Counted from the stretch's first letter, positions 48,195-59,292 are shown. The stretch: DNA of 64,000 bases from Lutimaribacter saemankumensis (GCF_900100005.1 NZ_FNEB01000001.1:186001-250000); one strand, 5' to 3'. The notes: generated by a model from the letters alone, not told the origin. Made by a program: numbers and translations.

Positions 48195-48971
48195 ATGGAT
48201 TACCAGACCATCACCTATGAGGTTGCCGACGACGTCGCGGTGATCACGCTCAATCGCGAAGACAAGATGAACGCGCTCAACGCGCAGATGCGTGCCGAGA
48301 TCGCCGACGCGGCGCTGCAGGCACCCAAGGACGCGCGCGTCATGGTGCTGACGGGCAAGGGCCGGGCGTTCTGCTCGGGCCAGGATCTGAGCGACCGCGC
48401 CAACGCCGCCAACCTGGACATGGAGCGCACGCTGCGCGACGAATACGGTCCGATGCTGCGCGCCATCTATGACAGCCCGATCCCGACGATCAGCGCGGTG
48501 AACGGCGCGGCCGCAGGGGCAGGGGCCAACCTTGCACTGGCCGCCGATGTCGTGATCGCCGCCGAAAGCGCATACTTTCTGCAGGCCTTCACGCGGATCG
48601 GCCTGATCCCCGATGCAGGCGGCACCTATTGGATGACGCGCGGCATGGGCGCTGCCAAGGCGATGGGCGCGGCGCTGTTCGCCGACAAGATCACGGCCAA
48701 GCAGGCCGATGACTGGGGCCTGATCTGGGAATCGGTCGCAGATGACGCCTTTGACGCGACATGGAAGGCGCGTGCCGCGCATCTCGCGAAAGGGCCGACC
48801 GTGGCCTATGCGCATGTCAAACAGGCGATCCGCGGGGCCTGGGACAACACGCTCGAGGATCAGCTTGGCCTCGAAGGCCGTCTTCAGGGCAAATGCGGCA
48901 AGACGCGCGACTTCCAGGAGGGCGTTCTGGCCTTCCTTGAAAAGCGGCCGTCGCATTTCGAAGGCCGCTGA
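48195..48971 (+). CDS. PaaG-like enoyl-CoA hydratase/isomerase
   Basis: 258-residue crotonase. GRAFCSGQDLSDR (~residues 57-69) and FTRIGLIPDAGGTYWMTR (~residues 131-148) and the end EGVLAFLEKRPSHFEGR closely follow PaaG, the 1,2-epoxyphenylacetyl-CoA isomerase of phenylacetate catabolism. No other paa genes are in the window, so a general hydratase role is possible. Start ATG at 48195 has a GGGAGGG site. Confidence 0.88.
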   Translation: MDYQTITYEVADDVAVITLNREDKMNALNAQMRAEIADAALQAPKDARVMVLTGKGRAFCSGQDLSDRANAANLDMERTLRDEYGPMLRAIYDSPIPTISAVNGAAAGAGANLALAADVVIAAESAYFLQAFTRIGLIPDAGGTYWMTRGMGAAKAMGAALFADKITAKQADDWGLIWESVADDAFDATWKARAAHLAKGPTVAYAHVKQAIRGAWDNTLEDQLGLEGRLQGKCGKTRDFQEGVLAFLEKRPSHFEGR

Positions 48972-48993
48972 GCAGCCACCTTCGACAGAACGC

Positions 48994-49021
48994 AAAAGGG
49001 CGCCTTGCGGCGCCCTTTTTT
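48994..49021. terminator. Bidirectional terminator between the paaG-like gene and RTX gene 1
   Basis: AAGGGCGCC and GGCGCCCTT pair across a 4-nt loop with AAAA before and TTTTTT after; can serve both convergent genes. Confidence 0.88.
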
Positions 49022-49038
49022 GTTTGAACTGCGCAGGC

Positions 49039-49986
49039 TCAGCCCGTTGCCATGGTCGGTTCGCGTGCGATCAGAACGATGTCTTCCGGGGCGAGCGTCG
49101 CGCCAGCGCCCGCCACCTCGGCCAGCAGCTGCCCGTTGAGCGACACAAGCGCGGCACCGGCGGCATTCGTGCCGATTGTCACTTCGGGGTCTGCTAGTGC
49201 CGGATCGTGGCTGATGGCGATGAGGTCGGCACCGTCCTCGTAATCCGTGATAAGCGCCGGTTCGGTTGTGTCGATCCAGTCGCCCAGCAGGAAGGTATCG
49301 TCGCCTTCGTCGCCGGTCGCCTGATCGGCGCTGCCGACAAGGATCGTGTCGTCGCCATAACCACCCGCCATTGTATCGCCTTCGTCGGATTGCGGGTCGA
49401 ACAGGTCGGGGACGCTTAACGATGCCTCTTCCCCGGAAGCGTCCGCAGGGCTGTCCAGCGACTCAAGCAGGTTGTCGATCCCGAGATCGACACCGACAAG
49501 GATGTCGTCGCCCACACCGCCGACCATCGTGTCGGCGCCGTCGCCGCCGACCAGCAGATCCTCACCCTGTGCACCAAACAGCCCGTCATCGCCGTCCTCA
49601 CCCAGGATAAGATCGTTGCCCGTCCGGCCAAAGGCCATGTCGTCGCCTGGCCCGCCAACCAGCGTGTCCGCATCCGCGCCACCATCCAGCGAATCGTTCC
49701 CATCCTGGCCCAGAAGTACGTCTTCGCCGTCTTCGCCAAGCAGCGTGTCATCGCCGGCTCCGCCCAACACGGTGTCATCACCTTCACCGGCTGGTATGCG
49801 GTCGGCATCGCTGGTGCCCGTCACGAGATCGCTTTGGTCGCTGGGCGGGGGCGATACCTCTTCGACGGGTTGCTCGTCACCGGGAGTGTCCGGTGTGTCG
49901 TCGTCCTCGTCATCGTCGAACACCTCCACCAGGAGCGCGCCGACAGCCCCCCAGCCCAAAAGGCTGAGCAGTATTATTTCCACCAT
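49039..49986 (-). CDS. RTX-repeat calcium-binding protein 1, membrane-anchored
   Basis: 315-residue acidic protein. An N-terminal hydrophobic helix (residues ~4-20, IILLSLLGWGAVGALLV) is followed by an acidic Pro/Asp/Glu linker, then ~11 tandem nonapeptides of the form GGxGxDxLx (residues ~66-165), and a further copy near residue 210. The last ~80 residues (from GDWIDTTEPALITDYEDGADLI) are shared with the neighbouring paralogue. RTX repeats form calcium-bound beta-rolls, usually in type I secreted proteins; no such exporter is adjacent. ATG at 49986 is chosen over an upstream start. Confidence 0.85.
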   Translation of the reverse strand: MVEIILLSLLGWGAVGALLVEVFDDDEDDDTPDTPGDEQPVEEVSPPPSDQSDLVTGTSDADRIPAGEGDDTVLGGAGDDTLLGEDGEDVLLGQDGNDSLDGGADADTLVGGPGDDMAFGRTGNDLILGEDGDDGLFGAQGEDLLVGGDGADTMVGGVGDDILVGVDLGIDNLLESLDSPADASGEEASLSVPDLFDPQSDEGDTMAGGYGDDTILVGSADQATGDEGDDTFLLGDWIDTTEPALITDYEDGADLIAISHDPALADPEVTIGTNAAGAALVSLNGQLLAEVAGAGATLAPEDIVLIAREPTMATG

Positions 49987-50169
49987 TACCAATTCCCCAC
50001 AAGCAGCGTGTGACACATTCTTGCCCGATTTGAGCATGAAATCGCCACAATTAGAATTGGGATTTTGGGGTGTTTTTACCTTTCGAGGCGGTGGTTTCGC
50101 GACAGTCAGCCTTGAAATTGCTGGCCGTTAATAAAACGGAAACAAAGTTGATCAACCGACTCGCCGCAA

Positions 50170-50931
50170 TCAGGCTGCATAGCTTTTGCGCAGCACCTCG
50201 ACGGCCTGGAAATCGGCACCTGCGCCGCGGATGACGGCAAAGGTTTCACCATCGGCCCGCAATTCCGCATCCCCGCTCAGCGGGTTGACGAAAGTCTCGA
50301 AAACGGGGGCGGGGCCTGCGCGATCATGGGCAAAGGTGATCAAGTCCGAAGCCGGATCGAAATCGGTAATCACAACGGGTGCGTCCCCGCGATGCCAGTC
50401 GCCCATCGCGATGGTGTCGCTGCCGTCCCCCGTGGTCACCGTATCGTCGCTGCCCGCAACGACCGTGTCGTCACCGGGGCCCAGGTCGATCACGTCGCCC
50501 GTATCGCCCGGCTGGTCGAAATCATAAAGAAATGCCAGGTCCCCGAAATCGTCTGCCGTCCCGGCGGACTGCAAGAGGGCGGGATCGTCCAGCAGCCCCG
50601 CGCTTTCCACAAAATCGTCGCCGCCACCGCCATTGATCGTGTCGGAACCGTAGCCGCCGGAAATGACGTCATTGCCCGGGCCGCCGTTGATCAGGTCGTC
50701 GCCTTCCAACCCGAACAGCCAGTCGTTGCCGGTTCCCCCAGACAGGCTGTCATCCCCGCCATGACCCAGCAACAGGTCCGATCCGCCGCCGCCCGACAGG
50801 CTGTCGTCACCGTCGCTGCCGGTCAGCGCTTCGGGATCGTCGCCACCCTCCAATGTGGTTTCCCCCTCGCCAATGGACAATCCGCCAAGGCCCAAAAGCA
50901 TCCCCATCGCCATCAACACCGCTGCAATCAT
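50170..50931 (-). CDS. RTX-repeat calcium-binding protein 2 (paralogue)
   Basis: 253-residue protein like the previous one: an N-terminal hydrophobic segment (residues ~2-19), ~8 nonapeptide repeats (residues ~38-110) and a C-terminal domain with GDW, an ITDF block and DLITFAHD. The N-terminus has no charged Arg/Lys before the hydrophobic run. GGAGG lies 6 nt before the ATG at 50931. The pair probably arose by tandem duplication. Function unknown; extracellular or surface calcium binding is inferred. Confidence 0.85.
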   Translation of the reverse strand: MIAAVLMAMGMLLGLGGLSIGEGETTLEGGDDPEALTGSDGDDSLSGGGGSDLLLGHGGDDSLSGGTGNDWLFGLEGDDLINGGPGNDVISGGYGSDTINGGGGDDFVESAGLLDDPALLQSAGTADDFGDLAFLYDFDQPGDTGDVIDLGPGDDTVVAGSDDTVTTGDGSDTIAMGDWHRGDAPVVITDFDPASDLITFAHDRAGPAPVFETFVNPLSGDAELRADGETFAVIRGAGADFQAVEVLRKSYAA

Positions 50932-51015
50932 CGCCAACCTCCTGCTGGTTGGGGGCAGGATTGCGTGGCAGGGTAAACAAAGGCTTCAGATGCGCCCGGT
51001 TCGGCGCAAATTGTC

Positions 51016-51028
51016 TTTCAAATTGAAA
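51016..51028. promoter_or_regulatory. Palindrome upstream of RTX gene 2
   Basis: TTTCAA-A-TTGAAA, a perfect 6-bp inverted repeat 85 bp before the start of RTX gene 2, in the 172-nt gltA/RTX gap. Possible operator. Confidence 0.3.
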
Positions 51029-51057
51029 CAATCAGGCAGCGGTCATCCGAAACGACA

Positions 51058-51085
51058 AAGGGCGCCCTGACAGGCGCCCTTCGAT
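51058..51085. terminator. Terminator after gltA
   Basis: AAGGGCGCC and GGCGCCCTT pair across a 6-nt loop, 19 nt past the gltA stop; short T-rich flanks on both strands. Confidence 0.75.
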
Positions 51086-51103
51086 TTTCGGATCATGCTG
51101 CGA

Positions 51104-52399
51104 TCAACGGTCTTCGACATCCACGTAGTCGCGTTCCGTCTCGCCGAGATAGAGCTGCCGCGGGCGGCCGATCTTCATCTGCGGGTCGCCGATCATTTCC
51201 TTCCACTGGCTGATCCAGCCCACCGTCCGGCTCAGCGCAAAGATCGGTGTGAACATCGAGGTCGGGAAACCCATCGCCTCGAGGATGATACCCGAATAGA
51301 AATCCACGTTCGGGAACAGCTTTTTCTCGGCGAAATACGGATCTTCCAGCGCCTGCTTTTCCAGCTCCTTGGCGACCTGCAGGATCGGGTTATCCTCGAT
51401 TCCCAGAAGGTCCAGCACCTCGTCGGCCGACTGCTTCATCACCTTCGCGCGCGGGTCGAAATTCTTGTAGACGCGGTGGCCGAACCCCATCAGGCGGAAC
51501 GGGTCGTCCTTGTCCTTGGCACGCGCGATGAACTCGGGGATACGATCGACGCTGCCGATTTCCTTGAGCATTTCCAGGCAGGCCTGGTTGGCGCCGCCAT
51601 GGGCCGGGCCCCAAAGGCAGGCGATGCCGGCGGCAATGCAGGCAAACGGGTTCGCGCCCGACGACGATGCAAGCCGCACCGTCGAGGTCGATGCGTTCTG
51701 CTCATGATCGGCATGCAGGGTAAAGATGCGGTCCATCGCACGGCTGAGGATCGGGTTCACCTCGTATTTCTCGGCCGGGACGCTGAAACACATGTGCAGG
51801 AAGTTCGCCGCGTAATCCAGGTCATTGCGCGGATACACGAAAGGCTGCCCGATCGAATACTTGTAGGCCATCGCCGCGATCGTCGGCATCTTGGCGACCA
51901 GGCGGATCGACGCGACCTCGCGCTGCCAGGGATCGGCGATATCGGTCGAGTCATGATAGAACGCCGACATGGCGCCCACGACACCGACCATCGTGGCCAT
52001 CGGGTGCGCATCGCGGCGGAACCCGCGGAAGAAGTTGTGCATCTGCTCATGGATCATCGTGTGGCGCGTCACGCGCGTCTCGAAATCCTCAAGCTGGGCG
52101 GCCGTCGGCAATTCACCGTAAAGCAGCAGGTAGCACACTTCGAGGTAATGCGACTTTGCCGCCAACTGGTCGATCGGATAGCCGCGGTGCAAAAGAATGC
52201 CGGCACCACCGTCGATATAGGTGATGGTGCTGTCGCAGCTGGCCGTCGACGTGAACCCCGGATCGTAGGTGAATACGCCGGCGTCCGCGTACAGTTTGCG
52301 GATGTCGATCACATCGGGCCCGGCCGTCGGGCTGTGCATGGGCAACTCAAAGCTCTTTCCGTCGAACGAAAGCGTGGCGGTCTTGCCGGTCTCTGTCAT
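51104..52399 (-). CDS. gltA: Citrate synthase (type II)
   Basis: 431-residue enzyme condensing oxaloacetate and acetyl-CoA. [10 protein letters not shown] (~residues 95-104), the catalytic His region [18 protein letters not shown] (~residues 229-246), [15 protein letters not shown] (~258-272) and [17 protein letters not shown] (~302-318) are all present. Length fits the NADH-regulated hexameric Gram-negative type. Monocistronic, ends in a terminator. Confidence 0.97.
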   Translation of the reverse strand: MTETGKTATLSFDGKSFELPMHSPTAGPDVIDIRKLYADAGVFTYDPGFTSTASCDSTITYIDGGAGILLHRGYPIDQLAAKSHYLEVCYLLLYGELPTAAQLEDFETRVTRHTMIHEQMHNFFRGFRRDAHPMATMVGVVGAMSAFYHDSTDIADPWQREVASIRLVAKMPTIAAMAYKYSIGQPFVYPRNDLDYAANFLHMCFSVPAEKYEVNPILSRAMDRIFTLHADHEQNASTSTVRLASSSGANPFACIAAGIACLWGPAHGGANQACLEMLKEIGSVDRIPEFIARAKDKDDPFRLMGFGHRVYKNFDPRAKVMKQSADEVLDLLGIEDNPILQVAKELEKQALEDPYFAEKKLFPNVDFYSGIILEAMGFPTSMFTPIFALSRTVGWISQWKEMIGDPQMKIGRPRQLYLGETERDYVDVEDR

Positions 52400-52485
52400 G
52401 GCCTAGTTCCCTTCCTCAATGGCCGCGGGCGCATGCGCGCCGGGCTGTCCTATTCCGGGGCGTCTGAATTCCGGGTTAATCGGTT

Positions 52486-53886
52486 TCAGCCCGCCGCGTC
52501 GGTCAATCGGGCAAGGGTTTCCTCGCGCCCAAGAACCAACATCATATCAAAGACACTGGGTGTCGCGGAACGCCCCGCAAGGGCCGCCCTCAAGGGGCCG
52601 GCCAGCTTGCCGAATTTTGTATTCTTGCTTTCGGCAAACTCGTTCGCGACGGCCTCGAGCGCGTCTCGCGTCCAGCTAGCATTTTGCAGATGCGGCGTCA
52701 ATTCTTTCAGTATACCACGGGATACATCATCCAGTTGCGCGGCGGCTTTCTCATCCGGCCTGATCGGACGGTCGGCAAGAACAAATTGTGCCTTTTCAAG
52801 AAGTTCCGGGAAGGTCTTGGCGCGCTCTTTCAGGCAGTACATCGCCTTGCCCATCAGGTCTGACCTTGCGTCGCTCAACGCAGGCTGATCCGTCGCGGCA
52901 AGAAAGGCCTGAAGCTCATGCAGCAGCGCAGCATCGTCGGACGCGGCGATGTGCTGACCACAAAGGTTTTCCAGCTTCTTGAAATCGAACCGGGCCGGGC
53001 TCTTGCCGATACCGTCGAGGTCGAACCACGCCTGCGCCTGCGCATCCGTAAAGAACTCGTCATCGCCATGGCTCCAGCCCAGCCGCGCAAGGTAGTTGCG
53101 CATGCCCGCCGCCGGATAACCCATCTTCTGGTATTCATCGACACCCAGCGCGCCATGCCGCTTGGACAGTTTCTTGCCGTCCGGCCCGTGGATCAGCGGA
53201 ATATGCGCCCAGACGGGCACGTCCCAGCCCATCGCCTGATAGATCAGCATCTGGCGCGCGGCGTTGTTCAGGTGGTCGTCGCCGCGGATCACATGGGTGA
53301 CGCCCATGTCGTGATCGTCGACCACCACGGCCAGCATGTAGACCGGCGTGCCGTCGCTGCGCAGCAGGATCATGTCGTCCAGCTGATCGTTGCGGATCGT
53401 CACGTCACCCTGCACCTTGTCACGGATCACGGTTTCGCCGTCCTGGGGCGCCTTGATGCGGATGGCGTAGGGCGCGTCGGGATGGGTGGCCGGGTCCGCA
53501 TCGCGCCAGGGCGACCGGAACAGCGTGGATTTGCCCTCGGCCCGTGCGGCCTCGCGGAAGGCCTGGATTTCCTCCTGGGTGGAAAAACACTTGTAAGCCT
53601 TGCCCTCGGCCAGCAACTGATGTGCCACCTCGGCATGGCGCTCTGCGCCGGCCGCCTGGCTGACCACGTCGCCATCGTGATCCAGGCCAAGCCACTCCAT
53701 GCCTTTCAGGATCGCCGCCGTCGCCTCGGGGGTCGATCTTTCGCGGTCGGTATCCTCGATGCGCAACAGGAACTTGCCGCCCCGTCCGCGCGCATAAAGC
53801 CAGTTGAACAGCGCCGTGCGCGCTCCGCCGATATGCAGATAGCCCGTGGGCGAGGGCGCGAAACGGGTGACGACAGGGTCGGTCAT
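52486..53886 (-). CDS. gltX: Glutamate-tRNA ligase
   Basis: 466-residue class I aminoacyl-tRNA synthetase. The HIGH motif appears as [14 protein letters not shown] (~residues 15-28) and the KMSKS motif as [11 protein letters not shown] (~residues 238-248). Length is standard. Many alphaproteobacteria encode two GltX proteins, one charging tRNA-Gln; specificity cannot be decided here. It diverges from comEC. Confidence 0.95.
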   Translation of the reverse strand: MTDPVVTRFAPSPTGYLHIGGARTALFNWLYARGRGGKFLLRIEDTDRERSTPEATAAILKGMEWLGLDHDGDVVSQAAGAERHAEVAHQLLAEGKAYKCFSTQEEIQAFREAARAEGKSTLFRSPWRDADPATHPDAPYAIRIKAPQDGETVIRDKVQGDVTIRNDQLDDMILLRSDGTPVYMLAVVVDDHDMGVTHVIRGDDHLNNAARQMLIYQAMGWDVPVWAHIPLIHGPDGKKLSKRHGALGVDEYQKMGYPAAGMRNYLARLGWSHGDDEFFTDAQAQAWFDLDGIGKSPARFDFKKLENLCGQHIAASDDAALLHELQAFLAATDQPALSDARSDLMGKAMYCLKERAKTFPELLEKAQFVLADRPIRPDEKAAAQLDDVSRGILKELTPHLQNASWTRDALEAVANEFAESKNTKFGKLAGPLRAALAGRSATPSVFDMMLVLGREETLARLTDAAG

Positions 53887-53966
53887 GGCTGCGGTTAACC
53901 TTTCGGTAAGGATGTTGGAGATAGCGTTGGCGCCTGTCTACCGATGCTCAAAGCGGGGGGCAAGGG

Positions 53967-56007
53967 ATGCGCATGTGGAACGCGCTCGGGGCGATGATCG
54001 CGGCGCAGCGCGGGCATTTGTTCCCATGGGTGCCGGTTTGTCTGGCCTGTGGGATCGGCGGGTACTTCGCACTCCGGTGGGAGCCGGGGCCCATGCATTA
54101 CCTGATCGCCGCCATCCCGGCGCTAGTCCCCGGCGTGTTGGCCGGACGGGCCGGCGTCGCGCTTGGGCCGGTGCTGTGGCTTTGCGCGCTGATCCCGGCG
54201 GGCGGCGTTCTGGCGGGCGCTCGGGCGCATTGGGTGGCCGCGCCGGTGCTGGAGTTCCGCTATTACGGCCCCGTCGAAGGGCGCATCGTCGGCATCGACC
54301 GCTCCGCTTCCGATGCGATCCGGGTCGTGCTCGATCATGTCGTGCTGGCGGATGTCCCGCCGCATCGCACGCCGGATCGTGTACGCATATCGCTGCATGG
54401 CGAGCAGGGTTTCGCCCCGCTGGACCCTGGATACCGGGTCATGATGACGGCGCATCTTGGCCCACCCGCAGGCCCGGTCGAGCCGGGCGGCTTCGATTTC
54501 CAGCGCCACGCGTGGTTTCTGCGGCTTGGCGCAGTCGGTTATACCCGGACACCGGTCGTTCTGGCGGCACAAGACCGGCAGGGCGCGTGGATTGCGTCCG
54601 CACGGCACGCCATTTCGCAACGCGTCCAGGCCGCGCTGCCCGGCGAAAGGGGGGCTTTCGCCGCCGCGATCATGACCGGCGACCGTTCGGGCATCAGCCA
54701 GACGACATTGCAGGCCCTGCGCGATTCAAACCTGGCGCATTTGCTGGCGATCTCCGGGCTGCATATGGGGCTGCTGGCGGGGTTCGTCTTCGCGGCGTTC
54801 CGCCTGGGATTTGCCGCCGTACCGGTGCTCGGCCTGCGCGTGCCGGCCAAGCAGTTGGCCGCGGCGCTCGCCCTGCCTGTCGCCGCGGGCTATCTGGCCC
54901 TGTCGGGCGGCAACGTCGCGACCGAGCGCGCCTTTGTCATGATCGCCGTAATGCTGGTTGCGGTCATCCTGAACCGCCGCGCGCTGTCGTTGCGGGCGGT
55001 CGCGGTCGCGGCGGTGATCGTCCTGTTCCTGCGGCCAGAGGCGCTTCTCAGCCCCGGTTTCCAGATGAGCTTTGCCGCAACGACAGCACTGGTCGCCGTG
55101 TTTTCTATGATGCGGGACTTGGGCTGGAACCGCGCGCCGAAATGGGTGCAGCCTGTGCTGGCAGTGGTGATTTCCTCGGCCGTGGCAGGTGCGGCGACCG
55201 CGCCGGTCGGGGCTGCCCATTTCAACCAGATGGCCCATTACGGGCTGCCCGCGAACCTTTTGTCGGTTCCTCTCATGGGGATCGTCGTGATGCCGGCCGC
55301 GGTGCTGGCGGGGGTGCTGATGCCGCTGGGGCTGGAAGGCGGGGCGTTGTGGGTCATGGGGCTGGGGCTTGGCTGGGTGCTGAACGTGGCGCATCACGCG
55401 GCCGCTCTGCCCGGTGCCACCGGTGGGGTCGTCGCGCCCGGACCGGAAGTGCTGCCGCTCATGGCGTTGGGCGGGCTTCTTGTCGTGCTGTGGCAGGGGC
55501 GGTTGCGGTGGCTTGGCTTTGCGCCGGTGGCCGTGGCGGCGGTCCTGTGGACGGAGGCGGACAGGCCGCCGATCCTGATTGCGGACAACGGCGCGCTTGT
55601 GGGCGTCATGACCGACAAGGGCCGCGTGTTGAGTGCCGACCGCGGTGCCGGGTTCGTCGCCACGGTCTGGCTGGAAAACGATGGGCGCCCGACCGATCAG
55701 AAAAGCGCCGCCTTGGGGCTGGCCGGGCAGCGTGGATCTGGGGCAGGGCGTGCGCCTTCATGTCGCCAAGGGAAAGCGCGCGGTTCTGACGGCAAACTGC
55801 GCGGCGGGCGACTGGCTTGTGACGAACGTACCCGACCCTGCGGCCCGGTCTTGCGAAATCTACGATCCGCAGCGGCTGCGAAAAAGCGGGTCACTTGCGA
55901 TCTGGCCGGGCCCCGACGGCCCCCGGATCGTCACCGCGCGCGAGACATCCGGCGCGCGGCTTTGGAATGGCGGTGCCGCGCATGCGGCGCCCGCCGGGGA
56001 TCAGTAA
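53967..56007 (+). pseudogene. comEC: ComEC/Rec2-type DNA uptake channel, interrupted by a frameshift
   Basis: The first ~590 residues form an intact ComEC: N-terminal membrane segments, a DUF4131-like domain, and a Competence-domain core (AIMTGDRSGISQTTLQALRD then HLLAISGLHMGLLAG, ~residues 230-272). Near 55,710-55,735 the protein continues in the +1 frame: VDLGQGVRLHVAKGKRAVLT to a stop at 56007 (~90 residues). The original frame runs on for hundreds of codons with no similarity, overlapping lexA. A single inserted base in a G or A run, or a sequencing error, would explain this. If real, DNA uptake could be impaired. Confidence 0.75.
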
Positions 56008-56696
56008 GTGCGGATCAGGCCGACAAGCTTGCCCTGTACCTTGACCATGTCCGACGGCAAGACCCGCGTTTCATAAGCGGGGTTCGCGGCCTCGAGCGCG
56101 ATCGACGCGCCGCGGCGGTAGAACCGCTTCAACGTCGCTTCCTGGTCTTCGACCAGGGCCACGACGATATCGCCGTTATCGGCGACGGATGTTTCGCGGA
56201 TGATCACGATATCGCCGCTGTTGATCCCGGCCTCGATCATCGAGTCTCCCTTGACCTCCAGCGCGTAATGCTCGCCCTTGCCCGACACCATCGCCCCCGG
56301 AACGGCAACGTGGTGCGACACTTCGGCGATGGCTTCGATCGGCACACCGGCCGCGATGCGCCCCATCACCGGCAATTCCAGTGCATGCACGGCTTCGATG
56401 TCGCGCGCCGCGGGTGGGCGGCTGTCGGGACGGTCGCCGTCGATCACGCTCAGGTGCGGGGTGTCGGCCTTGCCGCCCAATGCCTCGGGCAGCTTGACGA
56501 CCTCGATCGCGCGCGCCCGATGGGCCAGGCGGCGGATGAAACCGCGTTCTTCCAGCGCGGTGATCAGCCGGTGAATGCCCGATTTCGACCGCAGGTCCAG
56601 CGCCTCCTTCATTTCGTCGAAGCTGGGTGGAACGCCATCGCGCTGCACACGTTTATGGATGAATTCCAACAGGTCGAGCTGCTTTTTCGTCAACAT
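56001..56696 (-). CDS. lexA: LexA repressor
   Basis: 231-residue SOS repressor. The N-terminal winged helix is [22 protein letters not shown] (split into helices up to residue ~65), and the C-terminal protease domain has the cleavage bond A116-G117 (MGRIAAGVP), the nucleophile Ser152 (KGDSM) and general base Lys190 (ATLKRF). Its stop overlaps the end of the comEC reading frame by 7 nt (convergent). It is autoregulated through the box at 56732-56746. Confidence 0.97.
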   Translation of the reverse strand: MLTKKQLDLLEFIHKRVQRDGVPPSFDEMKEALDLRSKSGIHRLITALEERGFIRRLAHRARAIEVVKLPEALGGKADTPHLSVIDGDRPDSRPPAARDIEAVHALELPVMGRIAAGVPIEAIAEVSHHVAVPGAMVSGKGEHYALEVKGDSMIEAGINSGDIVIIRETSVADNGDIVVALVEDQEATLKRFYRRGASIALEAANPAYETRVLPSDMVKVQGKLVGLIRTY

Positions 56697-56731
56697 TGGC
56701 GGTTGCCCTCCGCTAGCATGCGTTTTGTTTT

Positions 56732-56746
56732 GTTCTACGCATGTTC
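56732..56746. promoter_or_regulatory. LexA (SOS) box of lexA
   Basis: GTTC-tacgcat-GTTC, an exact GTTC-N7-GTTC operator 36-50 bp upstream of the lexA start; the same type precedes uvrA. Supports LexA autoregulation. Confidence 0.87.
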
Positions 56747-56756
56747 ACGGTTTGTG

Positions 56757-57941
56757 TCAACTCTCACGCGAAAGCGGCACGACCTCGACCGTTTCGCCGG
56801 ATTTGCGCGGTCCGTCGCTTATGGGGCGCACCAGCAGCGCGTTGGCGTCGGACAGGATCGACAGAAAAGAGCTGTCCTGCCGGTCGAAAGGGGTGACGAC
56901 GCCGCCGGACAGACGCGCGCGCATGTAATGCTCGCGCGGGCCGTTGGCACCGACATCCGCGCCCAGAACGGCGTTGATACGCGGGGCAGGGCTGGCGGGC
57001 AGGCCCATCATCGCGCGCAGCACGGGCAACAGGAACAGGTGTCCGCAGACCATGGCCGAGACCGGATTGCCGGGCAGGCCGATCATGACAGCCTCGCCCA
57101 AACGTCCCGCCATCAGCGGTTTGCCCGGGCGCATCGCGATCTTGTAGAAGGCGCGCTCCATCCCGATTTCCTCGGCCACGCGTGCCACGATATCATGATC
57201 GCCTACCGATGCGCCGCCGATCGTCACCACCACATCCGCACCTTGCGCCAGCTCGAACGCCGTCGCCAGCGAAGCCGCGTTGTCGCTGGCGATAGGCAGC
57301 AGGCGGGCGGTGGCGCCGGCCTCTTCGATCAGGGCGTGCAGGCCGAACGTGTTCGATGCGATGATCTGGTCGGGGCCCGGGGTTTCTCCCGGCATCACCA
57401 ATTCGTCCCCCGTGGATATCAGCGCGACGACGGGTTTTCGTGACACCGGCACTTCGGCCACGTTCATCGAGGCGAGCAGCGCAAGGTCCGCCGGTGTCAG
57501 GCGCCGCGGTGCGCCCAGCCTGTCACCTTCGTGGAAATCGCCACCCGCGGGCCGGATGTTCGTTCCCTCACCGGGGGTGCCGGTGATCGTCAAGCGGGCG
57601 CCGTCGCGGCTGCAATCCTCTTGCAACACGACATGCCCCACACCCTCGGGCACGGGGGCGCCGGTAAAGATGCGCACCGACTGAGCGGGGCCGACCACGC
57701 CGGCGAACCCGTGGCCGGCAGAGGCCTCGCCGATCACGTCGAAACTCTGACCGGGCTGGGCCGCGCCTGCTGCCACGCCATAGCCGTCCATGGCCGACGC
57801 GGCAAAAGGCGGCTGGCTGCGCCGGGCAACGGCATCCTCGATCATCACGCGCCCGCGCGCCTGCAACAGCGGCACAGTCTCGCGCGGCATCGCTGGGGCC
57901 AGCGCGAAAAGGTGGTCCAAAGCCTCGTTTACGGTGATCAT
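56757..57941 (-). CDS. moeA: Molybdopterin molybdotransferase
   Basis: 394-residue MoeA, inserting molybdate into adenylylated molybdopterin. N-terminal [15 protein letters not shown] (~residues 42-56), [19 protein letters not shown] (~residues 177-195), and the Moco-binding [11 protein letters not shown] (~residues 240-250) and [12 protein letters not shown] (~residues 294-305) are present. It overlaps moaC by 4 nt and is the fifth gene of the trpG-trpD-trpC-moaC-moeA operon. Confidence 0.96.
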   Translation of the reverse strand: MITVNEALDHLFALAPAMPRETVPLLQARGRVMIEDAVARRSQPPFAASAMDGYGVAAGAAQPGQSFDVIGEASAGHGFAGVVGPAQSVRIFTGAPVPEGVGHVVLQEDCSRDGARLTITGTPGEGTNIRPAGGDFHEGDRLGAPRRLTPADLALLASMNVAEVPVSRKPVVALISTGDELVMPGETPGPDQIIASNTFGLHALIEEAGATARLLPIASDNAASLATAFELAQGADVVVTIGGASVGDHDIVARVAEEIGMERAFYKIAMRPGKPLMAGRLGEAVMIGLPGNPVSAMVCGHLFLLPVLRAMMGLPASPAPRINAVLGADVGANGPREHYMRARLSGGVVTPFDRQDSSFLSILSDANALLVRPISDGPRKSGETVEVVPLSRES

Positions 57942-58414
57942 TCCGCCTCGTAGCGGCCGGATTTGCCGCCATCCTTGAGCGTCACGCGGATGCCGCCGAT
58001 CTCCATCGCCTTGTCCACGGCCTTGGCCATGTCATAGACGGTCAAGGCCGCGGTGCTGACGGCGGTCAGCGCTTCCATTTCGACACCGGTCTGCCCGGTG
58101 GTCTTGACCGTGGCCTCGATCCGCACGCCGGGCAGGTCGGGATCGAGCGTCAGTTCGACCGCCACCTTGGTCACCGGCAGAGGATGGCACAGCGGGATCA
58201 ACTCGGGCGTCTTTTTCGCGCCCATGATGCCCGCCAGCCTGGCGACGGCCAGGACATCGCCCTTCTTGGCGCGCCCTTCCGAAATGATATCAAAGGTTTG
58301 CGGCGCCATCTTTACATGGCCTTCTGCCGTGGCGACGCGCGCGGTCACGGCCTTATCGGACACATCGACCATATGGGCATCGCCCTTGCCGTCGAAATGC
58401 GTCAGCCCCGCCAT
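57938..58414 (-). CDS. moaC: Cyclic pyranopterin monophosphate synthase
   Basis: 158-residue MoaC, converting the GTP-derived 3',8-cyclic intermediate to cyclic pyranopterin monophosphate. [13 protein letters not shown] (~residues 73-85) and [23 protein letters not shown] (~107-129, catalytic region) are diagnostic. Start codon shares one base with the trpC stop (TGATG), so the genes are translationally linked. Confidence 0.96.
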   Translation of the reverse strand: MAGLTHFDGKGDAHMVDVSDKAVTARVATAEGHVKMAPQTFDIISEGRAKKGDVLAVARLAGIMGAKKTPELIPLCHPLPVTKVAVELTLDPDLPGVRIEATVKTTGQTGVEMEALTAVSTAALTVYDMAKAVDKAMEIGGIRVTLKDGGKSGRYEAE

Positions 58415-59226
58415 CAGAACGGCCCGGCGGTCAGCGGGTTCGCCAGCAGATCGCGCGTGGCCTGTGCCACGTCCTGCTTGCGCATCAGGCTTTCCCCGAT
58501 CAGGAAGCAGCGCGCGCCATAGCGGGCGATATCGGCCAGGTCTTCGGGCGTGTTGAGACCCGATTCCGACACGATCAGACGGTCGGGCGGCACCATGCGC
58601 GCCAGCCGCCGCGTGGTATCGAGAGAGGTCTCGAAGGTCTTGAGATTGCGGTTGTTGATCCCGATCATCCGGGATTTCAACGCGCTTGCGCGTTCCAGTT
58701 CCACATCGTCATGCACCTCGATCAGCGCATCCATCCCCCAGCGGTCGGCGGCATCTTCCAGCTCGGCGGCCTGGTCGTCGCTGACGCTTGCCATGATGAT
58801 CAGGATGCAATCCGCACCCAGCGCGCGGGCCTCGGCCACCTGGTAGGGATCGTACATGAAATCCTTGCGCAGCACCGGCAGGTTGCAGGCGGCGCGGGCT
58901 TGCACCAGGTACTCCTTGGCGCCCTGGAAACTGGGCGTGTCGGTCAGCACGCTCAGGCAGGTGGCGCCGCCATCGGCATAGGCCGCGGCCAGCGCCTCGG
59001 GGTCGAAATCTTCGCGGATCAGCCCCTTTGACGGGCTGGCCTTCTTGATTTCCGCAATCAGGCCATAGCCGGTTCGGCTGCCCTGGAACAGCGCGTCGGA
59101 AAACGGGCGCACCGGGTCGGCGGCGGCGGCGTCGGCCTCAATCGCTTCGAGCGGCTTTTCCGCCTTTGCGGCGGCCACCTCTTCCAGTTTGTAGGCCTTG
59201 ATCTTGTCTAGAATGGTATCTGTCAT
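58414..59226 (-). CDS. trpC: Indole-3-glycerol phosphate synthase
   Basis: 270-residue TrpC, a TIM barrel closing the indole ring in tryptophan synthesis. [20 protein letters not shown] (~residues 54-73), [22 protein letters not shown] (~117-138) and [18 protein letters not shown] (~183-200) are intact. Second-last Trp gene of the operon; 66-nt gap after trpD, overlap with moaC. Confidence 0.96.
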   Translation of the reverse strand: MTDTILDKIKAYKLEEVAAAKAEKPLEAIEADAAAADPVRPFSDALFQGSRTGYGLIAEIKKASPSKGLIREDFDPEALAAAYADGGATCLSVLTDTPSFQGAKEYLVQARAACNLPVLRKDFMYDPYQVAEARALGADCILIIMASVSDDQAAELEDAADRWGMDALIEVHDDVELERASALKSRMIGINNRNLKTFETSLDTTRRLARMVPPDRLIVSESGLNTPEDLADIARYGARCFLIGESLMRKQDVAQATRDLLANPLTAGPF

Positions 59227-59292
59227 GACTCACTCATACCCAAGCGTGTGGACAAGGGAAAGCGGCATCCGGGTGTTGAACGCCCCCGATGG

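Noticed and set aside
53967-57443. 1158-codon reading of comEC through lexA and moeA
   Set aside because: After ~55,735 the frame has no ComEC similarity and lies antisense to lexA and moeA; the true C-terminus is in the +1 frame.
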